From positions 54,630,569 to 54,694,568 of the forward strand of contig CP114481.1 in assembly GCA_027186245.1 (NCBI GenBank): a stretch of 64,000 nt of DNA. Direction: 5' to 3'. The position numbers were made by a program, and so were the translations under genes. Positions 13,421 through 26,636 of the stretch are shown here, one piece after another (the stretch's first letter is position 1; each line of letters starts with the position of its first letter). The notes beneath the pieces are model-generated. The model saw nothing but the letters and a program-made list of their open reading frames with translations. It did no database searches and had not been told where the DNA came from. Source of the DNA: Coriaria nepalensis. Lineage: Eukaryota; Streptophyta; Magnoliopsida; Cucurbitales; Coriariaceae.

Positions 13421-15360
13421 TGTTTTATGCAATTCTAGGCCAGCTAATGGTTTATTGAAAGATTATCTTCAATAATAGTTATATTTTTGTAGGTAAATTT
13501 CATGGCAATGAATTGAAAAGTTTATCTTCTTACTTCCCATTAGAGTACTCATTTTCAATTCATAAAATCAGGGACCACTTTTCAATGGCAAATTGAAATT
13601 TGGTATTAGTAAGTGATTAGTGGATCCGGGTAGCAATTAAAATGTGCTAAGCTTGTGAAAGGGAGAGAAAGACAGCAATTTTTGGATTTATTTATTTATT
13701 TAATTATTTATTTATTTATTTATTTATTTCGTGACTCATATTAATACGGATCCCCTTCCCTATGGACATAGACATGTTTATAGAACATTTAACTAACATT
13801 TCAAATATCAACCAAATATACAACAAAATTATTATTATTAGTATTTACATGATTTCCAACAAATTATAAATATTTTGTATATTTTAATGTATGTTACGTG
13901 TATATATTGAAATTATAATAGAGTTTGAGTATTCGATAATTATCGATAAGATGATTAAGTGTTCGGTTATAGCTTTATAGTAATGTTGTAATAACGAACT
14001 TGATCTTTATGGAGAGTTAACTAGTACACAAATGTAAGATATTATTTTTGAAAAAAGGGTATAGATTTTGTTAAAATTGTATAATATATAAGTAATAGAA
14101 TGAACTGATTCAGTATTTAGATTGATAGAATGAGTTCAAGACTCAAGATTTTATAGCATAAATCTATGAACCTTTATGATTTTTAGTTTAAGTAAGTTTG
14201 AATCTTAATTGAAAATTGCCAACAAAAAATAAGAATGTACGTTCCTTAAATAAAATAATAATCCATGTATCGTTACTTTTGGAAAACACTTAAGATTTTA
14301 TTAAACGGATAGTTTATAAGTAACTGAATTAACTTAACTCATCATTAGACCGACAAGATGAGTTCAAGACTCAAGATCATGACAACGTAACTCCAAGAAC
14401 CGTTATTGTTTCTAGTTTAAGCAAGTTTAAATCTTAACAGAAAACCGTAGAAATCTGATTGACATAATGAGTGAAAGGCTCAAGATTCGGACAACAAAAA
14501 TCCAAGAACCGTTATTGTTTCTAATTTAAACAAGTTTGAATTTCAATCGAAAACCATAAACATAAAATAACAATATACATTCCTTGAATGTGAAATTTTG
14601 TTGATTATTTGATTAATTATCAAACAATATGATTTTGCCTTTGAAATGGCTTATACCATAAAATTTCCAAAACATGTAAGAAGTGATTATCCAATTAAAC
14701 ACACAATCTAATGATGCGTAAGTATCAGGATAAGAGAGAATAAGGTAGTTAATCCATGTTTGGAAACATTACGTGGAAGGATACAATTTTATCTGTAAAT
14801 TGAAATCCAAACCAGGTAAAAAAATAACACCCAAATGAAATGAAGTAAGTACCTTTGACTACCATAATGCAATACATATTTCATTTGAATTGCCCTTTTT
14901 TTTTTTTTTTCTTTTTTTGAGAATCTCAAATGGGTTATTTTGTTTATTCGAAAATAATAAAATAATTTATTTTCTCTTACTTTGTGATAAAGGAAAGAGA
15001 GGAAAAGAGAGGAAAAAAGATGAAGAAGAGACAAGTGGCGGGCACATTAGGAACCCAGCTCGACTCAAAACAATAATGGCAAAAAACGTTTCTGGGCAGA
15101 GAAAGAGGGGGGTGAAGAAAAGTGGAGAAGATGAACGTTAGAATGCGAAAGAAAGTAACTAGAAAACAGAGGAAACAATTGACTTGGATTTTGATTTTTT
15201 TTTTTTTTTTTTTTCTTTGCTGTCCATGCAATTTTTTTTTTCTCAATTCATTGGCAAAAAAACAAAACATCGCAACTAACTTCAAATCCCAATGAATTCA
15301 TGTTCTCCCTCCCTAACCCTCATCTGTTTACTATTTAAGAGAAGTGCTAAACAGTGCTTC
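13421..15360. other. Intergenic, AT-rich, upstream of the F-box gene
   Basis: Includes a TTTA microsatellite at about 13690-13728, poly-T tracts near 14898 and 15197, and the diverged direct repeats listed separately. Nothing gene-like was found on either strand. Confidence 0.5.
14120..14565. repeat. Three diverged direct repeats
   Basis: Three copies, at about 14130-14215, 14358-14448 and 14468-14556, share the core GAGTTCAAGACTCAAGAT (or GAGTGAAAGGCTCAAGAT), then an AACC(G/T)TTAT-type block, then AAGCAAGTTTAAATCTTAA-like sequence. The second and third copies are closest to each other. No open frame runs through them. Confidence 0.6.
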
Positions 15361-15381
15361 TCACACAGTGAACAGACTGAG

Positions 15382-15423
<42 letters not shown>

Positions 15424-16043
15424 TGAGATAGAGATAGCGAGAGAAACGCTTGGGAGAGGAATAAGAAGTTGAGCATTTTTCTCGAGGTATGCAATGACCT
15501 TTGCATGGCTATGAATTACTCACATTTCTTCTTCTTCTTCTTTTAGGAATCTGTGTTCTTATGGTATTATTGAACGCTTGCAATGTTGATTTTTTTAGAA
15601 ATATTTATTCTGTTGTGTTCATTACTAATGATTTTAACTAGCTTTTTGCATGGCGGTTTTGTGGTCAGCTATTTTATTTCAACTTTCTTTCACCATCGTT
15701 GAATGTTCATGAATCGGGATGAATGTTGAATTCTTTCACCTGTGTCATTGATTTCGGTTTTCAGATTCTAGTTCAAGTTTGACCTTCATGCTGCTTAAAA
15801 AATTGTATTTTATATGAATATATATATATATATATATATATTACTTTCTCGAAGGTGTCAGTCAGTCTCACGTGGGCCCCACATCTCATGTGGGGTCAGG
15901 TCCCACACTTCTCACTGTGAGCTTCTGCATCCGAAGAGATTACTAATTGAGTCGATACTTTATTCTTCACCACTTAAGCATGCGTTTGTTTTCCTTGAAA
16001 ATTTCCACAAGAGTAACAGGGCTGTGCTTAGAGTACAGATAAC
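15361..16043 (+). promoter_or_regulatory. 5' UTR with GA repeat and probable leader intron of the F-box/kelch gene
   Basis: A perfect (GA)n run at 15387-15418 is followed by CTCGAG|GTATGC at 15486, a good donor. This suggests a leader intron of up to about 500 bp before the start codon at 16044. The presumed intron holds an (AT)n run near 15822-15841 and a G-box (CACGTG, 15869-15874) fused to the palindrome GTGGGCCCCAC. The acceptor was not fixed with confidence. Confidence 0.45.
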
Positions 16044-17147
16044 ATGGCGATGACAAAGTGCAGACGTGAAAATGACGGCTCATTATTTGAGAACAGCGGT
16101 TTCCTACCTGGACTGCCTGACGATACCGCATTAGAGATCTTAGTCCGAACAAGTCGGTCAGACTACCCGATCGTTTCTTGCCTAAACAAGGGACTCAACT
16201 CTTTGATCAAGAGCGGATACTTGTACAAACTCAGACGGACCCTTGGTATAGTCGAACCATGGGTTTTCCTAGCATGCACTCTCATGCCATGGACATCATT
16301 CGATCCAACACGTCAGAAATGGGCACCCCTACCTCCCATTCCATGCGACGAATGCTTCAAGTATGCAGACAGGGAGTCACTTGCTGTCGGGACGGACCTG
16401 CTCGTGTTTGGCCGTGAAGTGCCGGCTTTCGCTATATGGAAGTATAGTATACTAACCCGGGACTGGTCACGGTGCCATCTGATGAACTCGCCTCGGTGTT
16501 TGTTCGGTTCAAGCAGCCTAGGGGAGATAGCCGTTGTAGCAGGGGGATGTGATGGGAAGGGAAACGTGATGGGGGTCGCTGAGGCATACAATTCTGAAAC
16601 GGGGATATGGCAGATGCTGCCGGAACTGAACGTGGCGCGAAAAAACTGTTCCGGGTTTTCTATGGACGGGAAGTTTTATGTGCTTGGAGGCATGTCTGCC
16701 CCGAGAACCTCTTTGACTTGTGGGGAGGAGTTTGACTTTGAAACGGGGAAATGGCGGAGGATTTTAAACATGTACCCGTTTGCCGTGGAGGGGCAGGAAG
16801 CAGCTTACCATGCTCCTCCGCTTGTTGCTGTTGTGAATAATCAGCTTTATGTGGCTGATCGGATGACTAATGAGATTAAGAAGTATAATAAGCAGAATAA
16901 TTCTTGGAGGGTTGTAAATGTGCTGCCTAGGAGGCCGGGTGCTTCTAAATATGGTTGGGGAGTTGCATTTAAGGCTTGTGGTAATCATATGCTGTTAGTG
17001 ATGGTAGGGCGGACAGCGGGTCATACGGACGTGATCGTGGTGCTTGCGTGGGAGCCAGACAGTGGAAACGGAGACTGGAAAGTGTTATCGGCACGGGAGG
17101 AGGCCGGTGCTAACTTCATCTACAACTGTGCTGTTATGAATTGTTAA
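16044..17147 (+). CDS. F-box/kelch-repeat protein (SKIP11 subgroup type)
   Basis: Single coding exon, 367 aa. Residues about 20-65 form an F-box starting FLPGLPDDTALEILVRTSRS and including the CLNKGLNSLIKSGYLYKLRR helix typical of this subgroup. Kelch repeats follow: GEIAVVAGGCDGKG, AEAYNSETGIWQMLPELN, GKFYVLGGM and EEFDFETGKWRRI, ending in IYNCAVMNC. Family members such as SKIP11 and At5g60570-type proteins bind Skp1/ASK through the F-box and present substrates to an SCF E3 ligase through the kelch propeller. The target here is unknown. The length and the intronless coding region fit the family. GC content is higher than in its surroundings, as expected for an intronless gene. The start is the first ATG of the frame after the leader. 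Confidence 0.92.
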   Translation: MAMTKCRRENDGSLFENSGFLPGLPDDTALEILVRTSRSDYPIVSCLNKGLNSLIKSGYLYKLRRTLGIVEPWVFLACTLMPWTSFDPTRQKWAPLPPIPCDECFKYADRESLAVGTDLLVFGREVPAFAIWKYSILTRDWSRCHLMNSPRCLFGSSSLGEIAVVAGGCDGKGNVMGVAEAYNSETGIWQMLPELNVARKNCSGFSMDGKFYVLGGMSAPRTSLTCGEEFDFETGKWRRILNMYPFAVEGQEAAYHAPPLVAVVNNQLYVADRMTNEIKKYNKQNNSWRVVNVLPRRPGASKYGWGVAFKACGNHMLLVMVGRTAGHTDVIVVLAWEPDSGNGDWKVLSAREEAGANFIYNCAVMNC

Positions 17148-17539
17148 TTAAGAGTGATTCTGCATCTTTTCATTTAGAGTAAAACTGAAAACAAAACAAA
17201 GAGAACATCGTTTATGACTTGAGTAGGGGATGAGGAAACAATTAATCGATATGCCGCATTTCAAACGAGGTTTCGTACTAGCTAGTTGTAATAGGCAGTT
17301 AATCTGCCTTGTAATAGACTTATCTAATAGTTATGTATTATGTTCTCTCTCTCTCTCTCCCTCTCCATTTGTTTTTTCTTCTTCTTTTAAATAGATGGTT
17401 TTGCATGAATGAGATAATTGAAAAACTAGTTCAATGGAAGAGATAATTCGAACACTTTAAGAACTACGTCATATCAGAGCAATGCATTTTCATATATATA
17501 ATTTTTTCGACGTCTCATATCGTTGGGAAGAAAGTAACA

Positions 17540-17745
17540 TGAATAAACCCAAACCGACATTACATTACAGAAGAGAAGGGAATCTAAAACCGATGAAACT
17601 GCATGTCGAGTAGTTTTGTGTCTTTTACGCATGTAAGAAATCTAGCCATCGCCAAATCTATTTGTAGATAGAATCATAGATCGGTGTGGGTTGTTTTGCA
17701 GTAACAGTCTCCAATCACATTGCATTTCAAACGAGGCTTAAATTC
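17540..17745. repeat. Left copy of a diverged direct repeat
   Basis: Shares ACCGATGAAACT, GTAGTTTTGTGTCTTTTACGC-like and CAGTAACAGTCTC...CATTGC blocks, in the same order, with 19655-19850. This suggests a duplicated segment of about 200 bp flanking the 2-kb insert that contains the foldback element. Confidence 0.4.
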
Positions 17746-17899
17746 ATGAAAGAATTTGTTTCAAACTATTTTTGTTGCTGCAAAATAATTTATATCGAAG
17801 GGATATGTTCTTTTTCTTTACTACAAATAATAAAATTTGACTTTAAAAAAAGTAATAACAATAATAATACTTATTGATATGTACATCGTTTATTACATT

Positions 17900-18740
17900 T
17901 AGATCAATCCAAATAGAATAAGATCGAGCGATTTTATAAAAAATCGATCGAACGATTTGATCAATCATTCACGAAGAATAAGATCTGATTAATCTAATTT
18001 TTCCACATGAAGAACCGGATCAGATCAATCTGATTCTTCCTCTTCTTTGCAAGGAAGATGAATCAGAAGGATAAAAAAATAAAAAATTGTTCGAGCCAAA
18101 CCTTCAATAGTATTTATTTTACTTAGTTCTTAGTTTTAATTTCTCAGGTAGTCCTTTAATGCATAAGGAACAAAATGAGGATTCTGTTAAACCGAGATTA
18201 TAACTTGAGATCAAAAGAACCCATTTCACTTCCACCATCAGTTCCCGCTTCACCTAAGTCTTCACCTTCGTCAAGAAATTTTGAACTCAAGTAAGAAAAT
18301 ATAACTGCATCCAACCGTACACTCGAGGAATTAGTGGTACCAATTATGGATTAACAACATTTATGCATTAAGTACTCTCAACTTGAGATGGATTTTGGGC
18401 TTGAGTCAGGCATGATCCATCTATTATCAACTTTTCATGGTTTTGCAATGGAAGATCCAAATAAGAATCTCAAAGAATTTCACCTAGTATGGAGGCTTGG
18501 TTTGAATAATTTTTTTTTATCCTTCTGGTTCATCTTCCTCGCAAAAAAGAAGAATAATAGGATCAATCCGATCCGGTTCTTCACTTGGAAATATCGAATT
18601 GATCGGATCCCATTTTTCATGAAAGATTGGACGATTCAATTGGATTCATCACGAAGAAGCGGATAATCTGATTTGTGTACTTCATGAAGAGATCAGATTA
18701 TTCGATCGCTTTTTCATAAAATAGTCGGACCATTTTTTTT
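17900..18740. mobile_element. Foldback / long inverted-repeat element
   Basis: The left arm (about 17900-18082) and right arm (about 18512-18720) are inverted copies. The best block is CATGAAGAACCGGATCAGAT on the left versus its reverse complement near 18560-18585. Matching continues through a GAAGATGAAYCAGAAGGATA block at the inner edges and through a TCA(C/T)GAA(G/A)AAT block outward. The roughly 430-bp loop has no recognisable gene. There is no transposase, so if this is a transposon it is non-autonomous. The outer ends and the target-site duplication could not be fixed. GATC-rich sequence continues to about 19150 and ends in TCTACCCACCCC. Confidence 0.55.
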
Positions 18741-19928
18741 AAACAAAAAACCGGATCAGGATTTATTATTATTTTTACACTGAAGTTTTTAATTTTTCTA
18801 AAAATTAACAATGAAATTTTGGATTAAAAAGTATAATAAAAAATTATAAGAGAGAAAAGTTAAAATAATGAAAAATTAGGAATGAAAAAATAATAAATAA
18901 TTTTTAATGACATAGTATGCATGTTGTCAGATCAACGCTGATAGTCTGAATTCCGTTCATAAAATATAAAAAATATTAATTTTATATTATATATGTATTA
19001 ATTGACATTTCTTAACTAACTTTTTAAAAATTTATCTTACAGCCAAATATATAAGGTTAAATTTTAATTAAGTACATAATTAATTTAATATACTTGTAAA
19101 TCTTTGATGATCGATTTGATTTTCGGCCTGATTAGTCGGATTTTCTACCCACCCCTCAATTCTATGATAATAATTGAAGTACATTGTAATGCAAAATTAT
19201 GAATTTTGCATGTGATTATGAAAATAAAAGAAGAAATTTTATAATTTTATAATTTTGCTAATCGCTCTCATGTGATATAATCATATAAATATAATATAAT
19301 ATATGAAAGTAGCATGTAGATTCATTGAACACGTAAAGACCATAAACCATAGGCATGCAAAAATGTCTCATAAAATGGATTATTGAAACACTTGCAATTG
19401 TTTCAACTCAAGCTGAAAAGAGAAGGAACTTTATGACGTTTAGTTTTGTCCGCCCGAGGTTCATTATCTTCTACATACAGATACCTTTTTTCTCTGCCTT
19501 TTAAACGTAGTCTTACTGTTACATAAACGAGCATACATCATGGTACCTGCGCAAAGTGACAATATTCAGTCCAGTCTGTTTCAGTTTCAAATGTTACAGA
19601 AAGGAGGGAACCTACATGATTTGTTTGAAAGAATAGTAACGTTGGTAAGCCAGTCGGTCACTCAATTTACCGATCCGATAATACATGAAAGGGCATCTGA
19701 AACCGATGAAACTTTCAGGTAATTTTGTCATTTACACAAATTATACACACGTAAAATCTATCCTATCCGCCTCAAAACTCCAAAGCTATTGCAGATATAC
19801 TTTTTAAGTGTTGTTACAGTAACAGTCTCAGCTTCTACATTGCTTTTTCCAAGCATCTTTCCCTCTGCATTCATTTAGCGATGGCTTACAATGGATTGGG
19901 CTTGTTATCTCAAGCATGTTATATGACA

Positions 19929-23411
<3,483 letters not shown>

Positions 23412-24359
23412 CTTCTTCCTCTTCTTCTTCTTCTCTGAGGTTCAATTCGATTTCAGGACATTCTCAGAACTTCCTGCACTCTATATCTTCAACCTCGATT
23501 TGTAGATCCGACGGACAATACCGGACACAGTAAGCAAATCATCCTGTCCGTTGATTAAAAAACTATTCCATTATTATATTTTTAAACTTTATTATATAAT
23601 GTTCGGATTTTTCACTCCATATTGTTTTACCTAACGGTTAATTACATAAATCACATTTTACCATAGTGGTTAAAACAGTAGTAACTTACTACTATTATTA
23701 TTATTATAGGGTCAAATAATAATATATATACATACATAGATATATAATTATCGTGTGACAAAGTATATAGATTATTCCATGGGATTTATTCTCATATGGA
23801 CCACCACCACCACATCATGATCGAAACAATAGGATGCTGAGAACCTATGACTCCATTTGCAAGAACAGCAACTTTATTCTCCGAGTTGGCTTGTTTTGGT
23901 TTTCGATCGCTCGTCGGTCAGCCATTCCCGGTCATTTTCAAAGTCTCTAATTTTAATCCGATCCGATCCATTTTATACGAGAAATTCTTATACAAATGAA
24001 ATCGTAACACATATACTACACTAGCCGGCCGGAAGTAGTTCTGCACTTTTTTTTTTTTTTTTTTTGTCTTTTCCTTTTTTATTTCTTACCAACAATTAAC
24101 ATCTTCGAGCCTTGCAATAATAAAAGTTTTTACAACACGTACATGAAAAACAAAGAGTCTTTAAGATAAAAGAAAAGAAAGAAACCCATAACAATGGAGA
24201 GAGCTAACCCAAACTGGGGAAAAACTGAGAATACATATTCACAGGAATATTATTCTCCACGCACATAAATGCACGCAAACACACTTGCCACCATATGTGC
24301 TTTGCAGCACTCCACTCCATCCTCCATTCTTCGAAGAAAAATATACATCCTCGAATTCC
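23412..24359. other. Intergenic between the COLD1/GTG and GRF genes
   Basis: Contains the TTC-rich leader and promoter of the COLD1/GTG gene (from 23412) and the 3' UTR of the GRF gene (up to 24359). A T17-type run lies near 24048. No gene was seen. Confidence 0.6.
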
Positions 24360-26636
24360 TCAAGCTTTCCTTCTCATGTCAATGATCTGTTGCATAATTA
24401 CAACACCATCATTCGAGTTAGATGAAGACTTTGCAACTTCCGGAAATGCACTCAACGATGTATAAATCAGGTTGAAAATGAAATCTAGGTAATGATTGAT
24501 AGGGGGGCTTACCATGTGGAGATCTGGAAGTAGGGGCATTGAAGTCGGAAGAAGCCATCGGAATAGAAATCGAGAGTTGTGTTGTAGAGAACGAGGTCTG
24601 GTTGGATCTCTTGTCCTCGAGCCCGGACCAAGATTCCCGGGTTCTAGGCCACTCGTCAAAGAAAGGCCGAAGAGATTGACCTTGACCCTCCTGCTTCACA
24701 GGCTCACCCCCAGATGGAGAGTTATATTCCGTGGTGAAAAACGAATTGAGAGGATATTCACTCGCGATCATGGAGTTTTCACTCAACTTCAGAGCAGAAA
24801 CAGGGGGGACCCCTGATGGCATCAATGACCATGCATTGTCCAATGACGTGTCGACCTGGTGGGCCCGGTTGCTTCCTGAGGAGGGTTCAGAGAAGAAGCT
24901 GTGCTCTCCCATGTCGGGTTTCATCCCTTGAAGGTACCTATATGTTCCCTCAACAAAATAGAATGTTTTTTTTAAAGTGAGAGCAGATGATGAAGTATAT
25001 ATTAGTAATGAACAGTCAAAGAGATCAAAAATAGGACTAATTCAACTTCATGAAAGATTGTAGAATCCATTTCAGTCAATTTAATTTCAACATGTGCCTT
25101 GGTTATCTGATTTTCTTCAATCAAGTCACTGATTACATCCCAGTTAGCATGACAATTAAAATAACTCAAATTTGAAAGATCATAAGGTGAGTCAGATGCA
25201 TAGCATAGTACAAAGGGAATCAAATAAAAAGAATAAATTGATATGACGCTTTTTTTCCTTTTCCCTTTTTCTCTTTCTCCTTTTGTATCTCTATGCTTAG
25301 AACTTAAACTTTCTCTGTAATGATTCACTCATTTGTTTTCAAACTTGAATAAATGTAAACTTATCACAAACATATAGTAGAACTAGATAGATGAGATCGA
25401 GTAATAGAATAGGAGTACCTATAATCTTTATTGGGGATAGCATAAGGAATGGAGTCCAACTGATAATGAGACTGGCTGGTTCCGGAAACAGCTCGCTGGG
25501 AATCACTATTACTGAGAACAGCAGCAGTAGCCAGGGGGAGGTTCTGGAAGCTCACGGCCCCACTCCCAGTGCGGGCCCCAGTCAATGATGATGTCACAGC
25601 AGACGAGGATGACTCAGTGAGGATGGTAGATTGTTGTTGTTGTGATTCCACAGGCTTTCTTGAACGGTTACGGCCACGATGCATATGGCGCTCACAGTAC
25701 TTGGAGTCAGGATATGCATCTTTCGAACACCTCCATTTCTTCCCATCTGTCCTCCTGCATCGCCCCGGCTCTGGGTCCACCTTCTTCCCATACAAGGAGC
25801 AGTAACCCACTGTAGAGTGAAAGAGGAGTAAGAAATATTGAACGGGGACCACAATACCACATAGACCTATGGATATCATCAATTTCTTAAGTTCTTCACT
25901 GATTAAAAATTCCAGATTTCAAATGGGTTTAAGGAAAAAAAAAACTAAAATAAAAGTAATTGTTCTGGAATATGCTTCAAACACCTAAAACAACCAGCAG
26001 CGTCAAGGTAAAGTAAAGGATGACTACATACGCAATAAATGCTTGAGATTTTTTAGACCAAGTGAAATATCACATCTACCTATTCATTCACTTATTTCAT
26101 AAGCAACTGATAAGAAAAGAAAGAAGAAATTCACTATCACCATCCTGCAGTCTATAAATGAAACTTCTCAGAGTGAAGAAGAAAAGAAATCCAGAATCAA
26201 ACCCATCAAGAAGAAAAAAAAAGGCTTGAATATTTTTATTTTTGTTCTAATAAATTAAAGGGCACTAATTTGTATCTCAAATAGAAAACCGAAAGACAAT
26301 CAAATTAAGTATGAGAGAGAGAGGGCGGGGGAGAGAAGTTTTGAGTGTGGGAATATTACTGGTGGGGTGGTGGAAGAACCTCTGAGAAATAGAGTCAAGG
26401 CTCTTCTGGATAGGAAGAACAAGCTCAGGTGGAACAGGTAAACCTGCCATCATATACTTAAAGATCAGAGCTTGATGTTCCAGCTCCTGCCACTGCGACA
26501 CTGTAAAAAGTGACCTACTATTATTACTATTCATCATCCCTATCAACCCTGTGGCCGCTCCACCACTTCCGGCCCCACCACCACTTCCTTCAGACCCATC
26601 GTCTCTTCCTCCACCTCCGCCGCCTCCACTATTCAT
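24360..26636 (-). CDS. Growth-regulating factor (QLQ + WRC transcription factor)
   Basis: Exons 26636-26360, 25809-25419, 24937-24513 and, tentatively, 24436-24360, total 1170 nt, 389 aa. After a Gly-rich N-terminus comes a QLQ domain ([20 protein letters not shown], about residues 43-80) that binds GIF co-activators. The WRC domain follows, with the basic [20 protein letters not shown] and zinc ligands C-C-C-H through [13 protein letters not shown]-like motif (TTQLSISIP) and an FFDEWP motif are C-terminal. GRFs act in nuclei of dividing leaf and meristem cells. The miR396 site in exon 2 (separate entry) implies post-transcriptional control. The last intron is only 76 nt and its acceptor (CCGGAAG|TTGC) was chosen to keep phase. 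If it is not spliced, the protein ends about 30 residues beyond SPHG at 24418. Confidence 0.88.
25646..25667 (-). promoter_or_regulatory. miR396 target site in the GRF mRNA
   Basis: On the coding strand the site reads CGTTCAAGAAAGCCTGTGGA, flanked by CC and A, the canonical GRF target of miR396. It lies just after the WRC domain, in codons for R-S-R-K-P-V-E. In other plants this site keeps GRF levels low in mature tissue. Confidence 0.85.

Larger units (their letters stand above)
17148..19928. other. Intergenic, repeat-rich
   Basis: Between the convergent F-box/kelch and COLD1/GTG genes. It holds their 3' flanks, a CT tract at 17342-17366, the foldback element and the diverged direct repeat. 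The right part (19540-19928) lies just past the COLD1/GTG stop codon and is best read as its 3' flank. The plus-strand open frames here have no support. Confidence 0.5.
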
